From Massariosphaeria phaeospora (lineage: Eukaryota; Ascomycota; Dothideomycetes; Pleosporales): DNA of 64,000 nt. This document shows positions 51,331 through 62,171 of this stretch, piece after piece. Position 1 is the stretch's first letter. Every line of letters begins with the position of its first letter. The stretch is from positions 682,001 to 746,000 of the forward strand of contig JAADJZ010000017.1 of the NCBI GenBank assembly GCA_011032825.1, read 5' to 3'. The position numbers were made by a program, and so were the translations under genes. The notes beneath the pieces were generated by a model that had not been told where the DNA came from, did no database searches, and saw only the letters and a program-made list of their open reading frames with translations.

Positions 51331-53302
51331 TCAAAAGTCCAGCCCCTCCTCCTCCGCCCCTTTAAACGCCTCCCTCATAACCCTTGCCCGCCCCTCCGAT
51401 CTCGCCCTAATATCGCACTCGAACTCCTCGGGAACCGACATGAACCCCCTAACCATCGCCTGCGTCGGCTCCACCACCTGTCCATCCGCGCCCCTTTTCT
51501 TGCGGATCGTGAAGCCCCACAACACGCGCGCGATATTGATGTATAGCGAGCGCTCGGCGACGTGCTGGGATGTGTTAGAGTCGGTTCGGATAATAATGCA
51601 GGTGGGTATGTTGTGATTGTGAAGGGCACTTAGCTTACCACTCCCGGGCACACGCGCCGCCCGGCGCCGTACGAGAAATGGTCTCGTGCGTAGGGGTCAG
51701 ACGTGTTGATGTACTCGGCAGCGGCAAGGGGCCGGCTGAGGTAGCGGGCGGGATCGAAGGCATCAGGGTCGGTCCAGATACTGGGGTCGCGGTGTATCGC
51801 CCTGCAGCACAGCACAGCAGATTCAGTCTCGGGCTCTCAACAAGTTACTACCCCATGCCACAGTCTAGGGGGAAACAAACATACCACCAGTTCAGCACGG
51901 CGACCGCGCCCTTAGGAATGAAGTAGCCCTCGTACCAGTCATCTTCGCTGGTGGCATGCGTCATGCCGAACTTGTTCACGGGCCGCCAGCGCAAAACCTC
52001 TTTGATCAGGCTGCGCACATACGGCAGGTCTTTCTCGTCGGCCCACGTCGGGAGACGATTCGGGCCGACGACGCGGTCCAGCTCCTCCTGCGCCTTATCC
52101 TGCGCGTCCGCAAACAGCGCCATGCACAAGACGAAGTTGTTCAGCGTCGTGCCCGTGGTCTCCGCCCCGGCCTCGATCAAGCCGCCGCACGTGTACGCCG
52201 CCGACAGGTCGTCGATGCCGTTTTTTGCGGGATCAGTCAGATAGAACGTCTTGGTGAAGCAGTTGCGCGCGACGCCGGCGTCGGTTTCGCGCTTTAGTCG
52301 GTTCCAGAGCGAGAGGTAGATGGTGCTGTCGTGGTCGAAGACGCGCTTGCCGAAGGTGCGCCAGTTGCCGAGGAGCGATTCGGGGAGGGATGCTAGGAAG
52401 GGGAAGCTGTCGATGGCGTGGGCGCCAGGGGCTCTGGGCTGGTGTTAGCTGACTGGCTGGCTGAGGGATGTGAATAGGAGCGGTGGGTGCGCACGTCATT
52501 TCGGTGAAGTTGTCGATGATGTCGTAGATTTTCTTGATGAGAGGGTCTTCCCAGGTGGGAATCCGATAGCCGTACGCTACTAGCTATCGACCAATAGTCA
52601 GACAGGCGTACTTTGTCAAGGTGAGGAAGAGATGGGGACCACAAGAGTCTGGAGGCTTACCATGATCACGCTCGCCGAATACCGCCGATTCATATGGTAG
52701 AAGTCCTTTGGGCTGTCTAGAAACTCGACCAACAACTGCTTTGACTCGAAGTCCTGCACAGGCTGGTATTTGACGCTCGTGTTGAGATTCAGTAGTGTGT
52801 GACTATGCTTCCGAATCGAGCGCCACTGCGGCCCGTACGGCATGAACAGCTGGCGTCTGCCGCCGCTGGCAACATCTTGCGCCAACGGAGCTGGCGACCG
52901 CGAGGAGTAGATGCTGGATTTTTTGTCCATGAGGTCTTTTACTACTTTGGGCGAGGAGAGCCACACGAAGTCCGTGCCTCCGATCTGCGTATAGAAAATA
53001 TCGCCGTATTGCCTGTGCCAATCTACAACTTTTTTTCGTACAGATTCGGTGTCTGCGAGATCGAACATGTTCCCTACAAAGGGGAGGCCTTTTGGACCGG
53101 GCGGGAGCTTGCGACGTCTTTGGTCCTGGAACGATTAGGTTGACTTTGCAAGGAGTTGTGCGTATGAACGCACTTTGAAAACATTGGGAACGAGGAAAAA
53201 GTAGACTGTCAATAAAAGAAGGAAAGGCGAAGAGATAATCAAAATAGCTTTCAATAGCAGTGGTGAAACTGGGGCCCGTTGCAGCAGATCGGAGAAAATC
53301 AT
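51331..53302 (-). CDS. Cytochrome P450 monooxygenase
   Basis: Six exons, 53174-53302, 52661-53125, 52495-52583, 51885-52433, 51639-51801 and 51331-51564, encode 542 residues. An N-terminal membrane anchor (about residues 17-38, LLLKAILIISSPFLLLLTVY) and a proline hinge RRRKLPPGPKGLPFVGNM point to the ER surface. Core motifs are the I-helix AGAETTGTT (316-324), ExxR in SLIKEVLRWRP, the DAFDPARYL stretch, and the heme loop FSYGAGRRVCPGV with cysteine 462. It belongs with the large fungal group often labelled O-methylsterigmatocystin-oxidoreductase-like, a label that does not define the substrate. The third-exon acceptor (52584) is chosen because it yields VAYGYRIPTWED; it is the least certain junction. 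Confidence 0.92.
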
Positions 53303-53765
53303 GGTGTAGATGTACCGAAGTGGTGTTGAAGACAACAGCGTTCTAGAAAGCGATGTAGAATGATTCCATTGCCCTGATAGATAAGTTGCTTAATTGTCAA
53401 CAGACCAAGACCCTGAGTAGAGCTAGTCCAAGCCGAGAGAGCCCAAGAATTGGAGAACCCCTCTCCGCATGAGGGGCAAATGCCCCACACTCTCGCGGCC
53501 TTATAACCGGAACCTTACAATATAGACAAGCCTAGTTTGGCAGATGTATACAAACCTCGAAGGTTGATGATGATCATAACAAAACAGCTACACAGCTGGG
53601 TCGATCGAGTATTTAAAATGGAGTAGGATCGTATAAAGCTTTTATAGGTGTCTCAGCTCCCCAGACACTGTCCAGCAGTGCCGTTTCCCTGGTCCCCTAC
53701 AGGGTGCAGTCAAGTCCAGTAAATTCTCTGGATAGATCGAGAGGTGATCAAAAGCCCTGATCAGT
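53303..53765. other. Intergenic region upstream of the P450 gene
   Basis: About 0.46 kb containing the P450 promoter (minus strand) and the 3' flank of the next minus-strand gene. It is more A+T-rich than its neighbours. No gene is seen. Confidence 0.45.
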
Positions 53766-54761
53766 TCATATCATTGCGCCGTGTTGATAGGACGGCTGAG
53801 GTAGTGGATCGGATATTCCGTAGTTGCCATAAAAGTCGAGGTTGCTTTTCCGCCGGGACTGCGTTGCGTTTTCAAGATCTTGGGCGATATAAATCTCCAT
53901 TCCGCCGCTCTGCTCCGTGCCTTTCAGCTCTGACGACAGTTTATAACCAACTCCAGCGGAATGGCTTGGAAATGTCACCGTATTGTTCGAGTGCAGCATC
54001 TGAAGCCATCGCTGTTCCGCGTGTTGTTTGAAGACGTCCTCGAGGGCGAATAAGTCCTTCATCGATAGGCTGTACACCTTCCCGGAACGATATGTCCAAA
54101 AGAACAGGATGACCAACTCAATATTTTCGACTTCCTGAAGAGGAGCTAGAAGCGTGTCCACGGCTTGCACGAGTTTGTTAGTTATGTGGACTTGGTCGCT
54201 TATCTCCTCATTCTTTGATATGACGTAAAATGATTCCACGTAGAAGCGCACATTTCTCACATGCTTCAGCATTGGCAGTTTCAACACATGGGGCGAGTAG
54301 TCAAAGTGCCAATTGTTTTCTCGAGTATTCCGCAATTCCGCGTGTAGCTATTAGCTTAGTATGAGCGATGTAATTCAGTGCATGGATCCCCCTACCGTGA
54401 GGTTGCTCCGGCGAAAGTAGATTTCAAGCAGCTCGTTTCGGATTTGTCGGTTGATGAGTAGGAGACCCGGCTGTATTCTATCGGTGGTGGGTACCGAGGG
54501 CGCATATCCGAAAATGTCATGTCTCCAGGGCTCATGCACCATGTCTGCTCCCCATAGACAAGTGTGCAGTTCTGGACGAGACTCGCATCTTACGACATGG
54601 CCCAGGATCTGCTCGCGGACCTTCTTTGGAATCGCTAGTAAATTGGAACTTAGTGCTCGAGGATTGAGCTGGAGCAGGACTTCGAGGTCTCTCAGTAAAA
54701 GGCTCTGGCGATGCAAGGAGTAATCCTCCTGACTGGACTTGTGCTTAGATTTGGCCGCCAT
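53766..54761 (-). CDS. F-box/2EXR-like hypothetical protein
   Basis: Exons 54396-54761 and 53766-54347 (48-base intron, donor GTAGGG, acceptor ATAG) encode 315 residues. The N-terminal half has LLAIPKKVREQILGHVVRCE and later LLINRQIRNELLEIYFRRSN, the paired motifs of fungal 2EXR/F-box-like proteins (an LPxExRxxI helix, then a C/NRQIxxE helix). The C-terminal half (KLPMLKHVRNVRFYVES, EVENIELVILFFW) resembles the LRR-like beta/alpha part found after that motif. Role unknown; such proteins may be E3 substrate adaptors. The family is variable between species. Confidence 0.7.
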
Positions 54762-55008
54762 GACGGCACGTCGGGTCTGATGTAGTCGATGCTTGTGGTG
54801 TCGAGATTCCAGAGGGTCCAGGCTGCGAAAGAGCCAGGTCCAGTTCGCTTAGATGATGGTATATATTTCATCAACGAGGAGGGGAGATGTGTCGTCAAGG
54901 TGAAGTCCGACCGGCTAATGAGGTTGCGGGCCAGTCACGTGCAGCACTAGCTGCACAGAACGGTATGGAGAAGGGTCCACTTTAGCGAGCCCCACTAGCG
55001 GGCAGCAG

Positions 55009-55032
55009 GCACCTGCACCTGCACCTGTACCT
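55009..55032. repeat. GCACCT hexamer repeat
   Basis: About four units in tandem, the last slightly changed. It lies upstream of the Spt10-like gene. Confidence 0.7.
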
Positions 55033-55310
55033 GGCACCCTGCACTCACCTCACTGCACAACCCAAACTGAAAAACAATTGCCAGAAAACTGCGATCGAAA
55101 CTTCCATTTGCTAATGCGCATACCAGACCACGCTACGGCCTACGCCTTCCTGTCGCCCAGACCCGGCCAGTGGCTGCCCCATCGAGCGATCACGGCCCAG
55201 CGGGGCTAGCGGCGGCGCCTTAGCACACGACGCACGTGCGGCACACTCTCTCCAACACGCCGGGCGTATCTCTCATCATACCTGGCCGGCCGCAGATGTG
55301 CTAAACCGCG

Positions 55311-55330
55311 CCCGAGCCCGAGCCCGAGCC
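55311..55330. repeat. CCCGAG hexamer repeat
   Basis: Three and a third exact units of CCCGAG, about 240 bases before the Spt10-like start codon. Confidence 0.7.
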
Positions 55331-55572
55331 CTCGACCGTAAGTCCTCACTCGTCGCTCGTCACCCGTCACCCGTCACTCCTGCCACCGACATCGACGCGC
55401 CCATCTGGCGTCGACGAGGAAACCCCGCCCCCGCCAGAATGCCCACCACCTCGGACTGCGGCTCTGCGGCGCGGGTTGCGCTGGCGGCGTGCAACCCTGC
55501 ATCTCTCACTTTCGCTCACGACTAACGGGCGCAGCAGCTAATCCACAGACACCTTCACTTGCGCTGCCCACC

Positions 55573-57190
55573 ATGCCTGCGATGCTGGATGACCCGACGG
55601 CGCCCGTCATAGTTCGTACTTCGGGCGACATGCCCTACCCTCCGGCCGGCGGTCCGCTCCCCATAGGCATCGCGCCGCGGACTGTCACTCTGCGCGACCG
55701 GGTGACGATCGCGACCATCGTGCCCTTCTCCGCGCCAAATCAGGTTCCGCTGACGCTCATGGCCTACCTGTGCGATCAGCTGAGCCGCGAAATTGAGAAA
55801 GGAGACACATATCCCATGATCGATCCCATACCGCTGGAGGACTTTGGCCCGTACTGGTTCGGTGTGTTTGGCGCCATTGTGCTCCTCGGAGAAATCCCAG
55901 GCGGACAGGAGATATACGATATGGCTCGCCAGGGCTGTGACTGGGAGAGGGAGTGTCTGGGCAGCTTCTACATCAAGCCGAACTACCCTGGAAGATCCAG
56001 TCACGTCTGCAACGGCGGATTCCTGGTCACAGACGCATCGCGAAACCGCGGCGTCGGGCGCTTGATGGGCGAGACATATCTCGAGTGGGCACCGAAGCTT
56101 GTGGGTAACCTTGTACATGCCGCGAGTAAAAGTTGTCTGACATAGTTAGGGTTATTCATATTCCGTCTTCAATCTGGTGTACGAGACTAACGTTGCGTCC
56201 TGCCGGATATGGGATGCGCTGGGCTTCAAGCGCATCGGCCGTGTCAAAGGCTGTGGCAGCCTTAAGTCTCATCCAGGCGAGCTCATAGACGCAATCATAT
56301 ACGGCAGAGACTTAGCCCAAGAGGACGACTTCGTATCAGAAGAGCGTTTCGACAAGATCCGGTTCTACCTCAAGAACGGCAAGTATCCCAATGGCGCCGA
56401 TAGGGCTGAGAAGAGTCGACTCCGCAGCGCTGCCACTCACTACAAGCTATACAGCGCTACCCAAAACTCACCAGAAAAACTCATGCTCAAGGGCAAAGAA
56501 GTAATATCAGATCCGCAGCGCCAGTACGAGATCGCGCGAGACATACACCACAAGTCGCACGGCGGCATCAACAAAACCACAGCCACCATCGCCGAACTCT
56601 TCCACTGGGTCCGCATCAAGGAAACCGTCAGCCAAGTGATCCGCAACTGCCCCGAATGCAGCGAGATGAACAAGGGCCTCGGCGCCTTGCGCGTCGTCCA
56701 GCAGACCCGCTACATGCAACACGACCCCAACCTCCCCTTCACCCCGCTCCCCGACCAAGCCGACTCCCCGAGCAGCCAACTCCAACTCGAAGCCTCGCAG
56801 CACCACAACGGCCAAGCCATACCCTACAACCAACCCACGCGGCAATCACGACGACACGCACACGCAGATGCACACGCGCACTCCCCATACGACGACTACG
56901 ACGCCATGCCCGTCGACCCCGCGCTCATGGCTGGCATCCAACACCACCATCCCGCAGACCTAGAAGACCTGCCCCCGTCACCGTTCCTCGCCGCCGGCCG
57001 CGGCCTGCCCGTCCCGTACATCGACAGCCTAGACGACCAGCCGCCGCTGCGCAACAACAGCTCCGATTCCGCCGAACACACCGAGGACTCGTCTGTGGAT
57101 GCCGCGGGTGCAAATGGCGAGGACCGCGCAGTCGCCACGGCGGGCGAGAAGCTGCGGCGGCGGCTGACACGCGCGGGCTACGGCACCTAG
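55573..57190 (+). CDS. Spt10-like GNAT acetyltransferase with integrase-type H2C2 zinc finger
   Basis: Exons 55573-56100 and 56150-57190 (49-base intron) encode 522 residues. The N-terminal half is a GNAT fold: strand 4 with SSHVCNGGFLVTDASRNRGV, the acetyl-CoA loop RNRGVG (157-162), then across the intron GYSYSVFNLVYETNVASCRI and LGFKRIGRV. The second half has a zinc H2C2 module, H309-x3-H313-x29-C343-x2-C346 (HHKSHGGINKT...FHWVRIKETV...NCPEC), the type found in retroelement integrases. This combination is known from yeast Spt10, which binds histone gene promoters and activates them. The remaining about 170 residues are His/Pro/Ser-rich and disordered. I infer a histone-gene regulator in the nucleus; other fungal GNAT-H2C2 proteins are also possible. 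Confidence 0.8.
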
Positions 57191-57690
57191 TGTTTGCTGT
57201 CGTGCATGGCAGGCAGTCTTCGGCTGTGGTGTGATGCGGTGCGATGTAATGCGTGTATGTTTGAATTTTGTTTGTTTGTTTAAGCGGCTGGGCTGTATAA
57301 CCACCATGTGTAATACTCTGCATTCTTGCAAAAATTAAAGCGGTGGGACGGTGCTCGGTCAATTCGATGGGTGCCGGAATAGGGGCGTGTGGTAACTTAA
57401 AATAGCGAGCGAGCGAGAGAGAGAGAGAGCGATAGACCACAGCGGCGCAGAGCCAACCCAACCCAGCCCAGCCCGGCCCGGCACTAATGCTATGCGTATC
57501 TATGTTTTCGAATGTTACAATATGATTCAGAAAGGGACCTTTTTTCCTGTATGTATGAAGTTCAAACAAAACAACGTGCAATGTTGGCCCACCTTGCAAC
57601 GCAACGCAGCGCCAATGCCAATGCTCTCCAGTCGGTTGAAAACTCCGATTTTTCTTTGTCTATCTGACTCGGATTGTGGTCCCGGGTTTG

Positions 57691-57715
57691 TACTGTACTG
57701 TACTGTACTGTACTG
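57691..57715. repeat. TACTG pentanucleotide repeat
   Basis: Five exact units. Confidence 0.85.
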
Positions 57716-57792
57716 TAGCTATGTAGTAGGTAGGGGTATTATTAGTTGCTTGCGTTGGTTGGTTGATTGATTGATTGATTGGATACGTCAGT

Positions 57793-57819
57793 TCACATCA
57801 CATCACATCACATCACATC
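57793..57819. repeat. CACAT pentanucleotide repeat
   Basis: About five units, directly after a TTGA tetranucleotide tract at about 57762-57780. Confidence 0.85.
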
Positions 57820-58125
57820 AGTCCAGTTCAGTCCATTTCACATCATTTCATTTCCTTTCACATGCACACAAGCATAGATAGAGAAACGGCGTTTAGGCCA
57901 GTATAATACACCCATGCCAGTAATCAATCCCAAGAGTGGATAGGTATCATCATATATGCTACGCCACGTTACGTACGCCCCAAACACCCCCACCAGCTTT
58001 ATACCGACCGAGCCGAAGGACAGGTACTTTCTTTGCATGCGGATTTGCAAGGCATAGATAGCAATATGACACGAAACGAGTAGAATAGACGCTCCACCCA
58101 TGCATCCATGCACACGCCCATCCCA

Positions 58126-58149
58126 TCCAAACCAAACCAAACCAAACCA
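58126..58149. repeat. ACCAA pentanucleotide repeat
   Basis: Four to five tandem units in the 3' flank of the Bsd2-like gene. Confidence 0.75.
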
Positions 58150-58431
58150 GTCCAGCCCACTAACCATCCACCCACCCAACCAACCAGAAATCCCAACAAA
58201 GAAAACAAGGCGCTACGACGCCAAAGTGTTCACACATAGAAGAAGGGGGGGGTTCCGTATGCATGCGCATCGCATCCCGCAGTGGTTTAGTCGGTTGTAT
58301 GTATTGGTCATAACAATGCAAAGAGGGAGAGAGAGAGATCCAAAACGGTAAGGGGTAGTAGTTTTTCTGTAAATAAACGGCCAGAACACCGAGGCGCAAA
58401 CAAACGAAGAAGACAAGAAAAGAAATGCTTG

Positions 58432-59678
58432 CTATACACTGCGCTCGGGGCTCTCGCCCTCGGCCACAACCGCAACCCCGAGCCCCCGATCCGGCGACTG
58501 CAGCACGAGCTGCTCGTGGCGGCGCGCGCGAATGTAGTCCGACACGCTCTTGATGAGGATGAACCAGCCCACGATCATCAGCCCGTACGCCAGCAAGTCG
58601 GTACGCGAGATGCCCGCGCTCACAGGCGTCATGCCCTGCTCCGTGGTGCTGGGCGCAACGGCGCTGGGGTCGAAGTCGTGCGCGTTGGGGTCGCTCGGGA
58701 TGCCGACGTCGAAGTTGTCGTTGGGCGCGTCGTTGTTAGGGGCTATGGAGGCGGCGCCTTTCATGGAAAAGCCGTATTGGACGAGGGTTATGCCGAGGCC
58801 GGCGCGGGAGCCGTTTTTGGCCGCGTGCGTTGTGTGCAGGAGGTAGGTGAGCAGGAAGCCGACGAGCTGGAAGGACATGGAGATTAGGGCGTTCCAGACA
58901 AAGGAAAAGACGGTGCCGACGGGGAGGCCCTCGACGAAGACTTCGTCGCCGAAGGTGCCGGGTGCGAGTATGGTGGTTTCCCAGTAGGGCGGTGTCGCGT
59001 CTGCGGCGGCTTGTTCGTATGTCTAATAGAACTGTTAGCAGACGGTCTTCTTGGGGACGCTGAGCGCATGCAGAGTGTACGTACCGGAGGCTTCTCTTCA
59101 AGATCCTCACCCCTCGTGGGCTTCGCACTCAGATTCGCAAACACGCCATCGTTCTGTCCACCACCATATATTCTGCCACCCGTCGGCTGCGCCGTTTGGG
59201 CAGCGAAGACTGGTAACTGGGTGACTCTCCTCTGAATGCCACGTCTCACCGGGTCATCTCCATGATCTGTGTCCGCTCCAGTGTCTTGCGACGCATCGGG
59301 ATTCCCCCGCATCAACCGCTGCCGATCATCCATGCCATCCCCGTTCTCGTCATCGCTGTCCTCCTCGTCGGACGGGCTGTCGAACGTGTCTGCGAGCGTG
59401 CGGTCTGCGTCGCTGGTGATGGGGTCGTCGGCGAGCAGGCGCCGCGTCGCTCCGCCGTTGGGTGACGAGGCGCGGCTGTGGAAGGACGGCGGTGGCGACG
59501 AGGGGATCGGGTCCTGCGGACTTGTGGGCGAGTCGTCTTCATCGTTCTCTGCTAACTGTACAAGAACAGCGCCGTTAGCGCGTGCAAAGGGGCAGCCAAA
59601 ATCGTGAATACGGGAGTCTGAGGAGGACGGGGGCGGCGGCTGAGGGCTACGTACCCGTTCATAGCGCTGCGGAGGCAT
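58432..59678 (-). CDS. Bsd2/NDFIP-like adaptor of the Rsp5/Nedd4 ubiquitin ligase
   Basis: Exons 59655-59678 (24 bases), 59085-59555 and 58432-59022 encode 361 residues. The first half is acidic and disordered. A PPTY motif (164-167), the PPxY ligand of Nedd4-family WW domains, is created exactly at the junction of exons 2 and 3. Then comes the conserved DATPPYWETTILAPG block and EVFVEGLPVGTVFSFVWNAL. Three membrane segments follow, with ISMSFQLVGFLLTYLLHTTH and NGSRAGLGITLVQYGF, and LLAYGLMIVGWFILIK near the C-terminus. This is the Bsd2/NDFIP (DUF2370) family, which directs Golgi/endosomal cargo such as metal transporters to the vacuole through Rsp5. The 99-base first intron is in frame; I remove it for its good GTACGT donor, GCTAAC branch and TACAG acceptor. 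It is divergent from the next gene. Confidence 0.88.
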
Positions 59679-59991
59679 GCTGAGCGCTAAGTCGGTCGTC
59701 GTAAAGGAACAGGAGGTGCGCAGAGGGGGAGTCGCAAAAGAAAGACGGCGGAAGAGAAAGGCAGCGCCGGCAGCGCAGGGCGGATCAGGGCAGGTTGTTC
59801 TCGTGGCGGCGAGGTGGTGGACGTCTTGAAAGTGTCTCGTAAGTCCGCTCCTGGACACCGAACCGCCGACCCGCTTTGGCAGCTGCGCCACCACGTGATG
59901 CGCCACCGTCGGGTTGATACCATCATCATCCACGCGCCCGCAGTCCGTCGGCCAAACTGTTGCTCCACGACACAAACAGCACACGCAAACC
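59679..59991. promoter_or_regulatory. Shared divergent promoter, Bsd2-like and UQCC2/Cbp6-like genes
   Basis: 313 bases between opposite start codons. A CCACGTGATG stretch at 59891-59900 contains a perfect CACGTG E-box placed about 90 bases before the plus-strand ATG. No TATA box is apparent. Confidence 0.5.
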
Positions 59992-60457
59992 ATGGCGGTA
60001 CGTATGCGACTCACTCCGTGTAGCCTCAATTCCTAACCCCCGCCAGACAATATCCAAACAATACACGCGGCTCCTATCCCTCTGGCCCCACGACGCCCTC
60101 CGCCCCAACCTCCCCTTCACCAAAACCATCGAATACCGCGCCCTCCCCCACGGCGTCCAACCGCTCTCCCCTTCCACCGCGCACCAACCCTCCTCGCCCG
60201 CCCAAAGCGACGTACAGCCCGCCGCCGCGCCGCCGCCCACGCCGCACGCGCGAGTCGAGCAGGCGAACATCAACGCGCTGTTCGCGCTGCTGGAGAACCG
60301 GTATGCGAAGAAATACCCCATGTCGGCCGAGCTGCTGAAGCCCGCGTCGAATCCGGAGCACTACGAGAATCTGATGCGCGAGATTGAGCGCGCGCCGACG
60401 AAGACGTGGGTGCAGGCGAAGCTGGATGAGTGGCGGATGAAGATTCGGTGGTCGTAG
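59992..60457 (+). CDS. UQCC2/Cbp6-like mitochondrial complex III assembly factor
   Basis: Exons 59992-59997 (only ATGGCG) and 60047-60457 join through a 49-base intron (donor GTACGT, branch CCTAAC) into 138 residues. The N-terminus MATISKQYTRLLSLWPHDAL and the C-terminal half (INALFALLENRYAKKYPMSA, then YENLMREIERAPTKTWVQAK) resemble the UQCC2/Mnf1 and Cbp6 family, with the basic YTRLLxxWPxD start and a KYP block. These proteins assist translation and assembly of cytochrome b in mitochondria. A Pro/Ala-rich insert (about 40-75) separates the two parts. The tiny first exon is forced by frame and by family start. The call rests on motif memory, so it is moderate; a related LYR-like mitochondrial factor is the alternative. 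Confidence 0.6.
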
Positions 60458-60896
60458 AGTGGGGTGGAGGTTTGGAGAGGGGGTTGTGTAGATTATTATG
60501 TAAAAGGAGGCGGAGAAGGTTCAATCGCAGGCATGGCGTTTACGGGAAGAACTAGATTTGACCGCTATTCTGAGCAGAGGAGAAGTTCTCTGGGTGTTTC
60601 TTAATACTGTAAGGGCACTCTCAGAAGTGCAAAACTTGGACTAAGACTCGCGCACGGGAGGCCTCGTCCACACTCGTGTCTGACCGAGATCTTTCGCCTT
60701 AAACCGTTAACGAGGCAATTGACCCCAGACGGTAAATCCTTAACGCCAAACCGATGCACATACCCCTAGATCAACTACGAGATCCAGAGGAGCCGGAAAC
60801 GCCTCGCCATCCCCTTCGAGGCCCTTAAAAGATTGGAAGCCACCGTAACACTATGTAAACACAGTCGACCAGCCATTAGAGTCTGAAACGCCGATA
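60458..60896. other. Convergent 3' intergenic region
   Basis: About 0.44 kb between stops of the plus-strand UQCC2-like gene and the next minus-strand gene. No gene or repeat is seen. Confidence 0.5.
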
Positions 60897-62171
60897 CTAG
60901 CGGCCCACAGCCAGCCTCGAAGAGCGCCTCTTGTTCGAGCCCGCCGGAGTCGAATCTGTAGACGGATGCTGCTCTATCGAACTTTCCACACACTCTTCCT
61001 TTGCTTTCGCAGTCCTACCGCCTCGTTTGTTGATAGAGGGTCGGTATTCATCCTTGACGACTTTCTTCTTACGAGTAACCTTTCTGGCCACGCCTTTCTT
61101 GCCTGCTGGGGTAGGTTTAGCACGGGCTTTCGAAGTGATGTAGTTCTCGTAATCGTCGTCATCATCATCATCGTCGTATGTTTTGCGTTTCGTGCTGGCC
61201 TTTGTGTTTTGAGGCGCGCTCGTCTTGTTCTTCAGAAGTGCCCTCTTGCTGTTCACCTCCGCGCTTTCTGCTTGCTCGCTAGGACGGATCTATGCTACTA
61301 GTCAGACCACAATCATCAGATCAATTGGTTACTAATGGTCAAACGTACCAGGCTGTCGGCTTCTAGGTCTGACAAGTCGGATAGTGAATCGGAAAGAGAA
61401 GATTCGCTGTCTCCGTCTACTTTGCCTGCATCAACTTTACGACCCTTGGGAGGAGCCTGGGCATCTAAAGCTCCCTATTAGCACAATTCGAACACAGTTA
61501 CGCTGGTTGAGTCTCTCACCATCTTCTGTTGAGGTAGCCAAGACGGCAGAAGCGTCGAGCGTATCCGTTGGCGTGGGTGGGGAAAACAGTCGATTTGGAG
61601 CCTCGGATAGACTCTCCTTCTCGGATCCATTCATCGGGACTTGAGTCTCTGGTGGCGCGATTTGTTCATCTTTGCCAGTTCCTGCGTGGGACTTCGTGGT
61701 TCCGTTTAGGTATAATACTCCATTTCCTTGATGGGCAGGTAGGGAATGGGGTTGAAGCTGGATCGACGTATCGAGCCCCTCCGGTTCCATCTGTAGGACA
61801 CGAACCTTACCAGATGCATGCCCCTCTCTATCTTCTGAAGATTTGTCTGCTACATGTTCACCAAATCCAAGTTCAATTCCACTATCCTCATTCTTCATTT
61901 CGCTGTCGTCTTCATCGCTCACAGGCGTAGGTGGTCTCGGAGTCGGCGGCCCAGCCTCAGGATCACCAGAGTCGAATTTGCGGTAGACTGCTCAAATTAG
62001 CACCTGATGCAGATGTACCAAAACGGCACTGGATTGCTCATCGATGTACTTACCACCCTGCTCGTCGGTAAAGCCATCTGAATCCCACTTGTACGTGCCA
62101 TCGTAGAACTTCAGCGACCGATCCGTAAGTAAGCCCGCCGCTCTAGTCCTGTCCAAGCTATCCGCGCCCAT
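60897..62171 (-). CDS. Charged, disordered nuclear-type protein, unknown function
   Basis: Four exons, 62054-62171, 61520-61987, 61349-61464 and 60897-61289, join in frame to 364 residues. The N-terminus MGADSLDRTRAAGLLTDRSL continues as KFYDGTYKWDSDGFTDEQG and is the only ordered-looking part. It is followed by a PPTPRPPTP tract, long Ser/Glu/Asp-rich stretches, an eight-aspartate run, and a basic C-terminus rich in lysine and arginine (KKGVARKVTRKKKVV; SNKRRSSRLAVGR) with several nuclear localisation candidates. I do not recognise the family. A chromatin or nucleolar role is likely only from composition. The start at 62171 is the first ATG in the conserved-looking frame, though the frame stays open further upstream. 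Confidence 0.7.

Larger units (their letters stand above)
54762..55572. other. Divergent intergenic region with short hexamer repeats
   Basis: About 0.8 kb between the F-box-like gene and the Spt10-like gene. It holds GCACCT hexamers (55009-55032) and CCCGAG hexamers (55311-55330), both GC-rich. No protein frame with recognisable content occurs. Confidence 0.5.
57191..58431. other. Convergent 3' region rich in simple repeats
   Basis: About 1.24 kb between the stops of the Spt10-like and Bsd2-like genes. It holds several unrelated short tandem repeats: GA dinucleotides (about 57402-57430), TACTG, TTGA, CACAT and ACCAA. The frames seen here are products of these repeats. No gene is supported. 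Confidence 0.6.

Noticed and set aside
57489..57770. Plus-strand frame with FLCLSDSDCGPGFVLYC-like sequence
   Set aside because: It is made largely of the TACTG repeat and has no other support.
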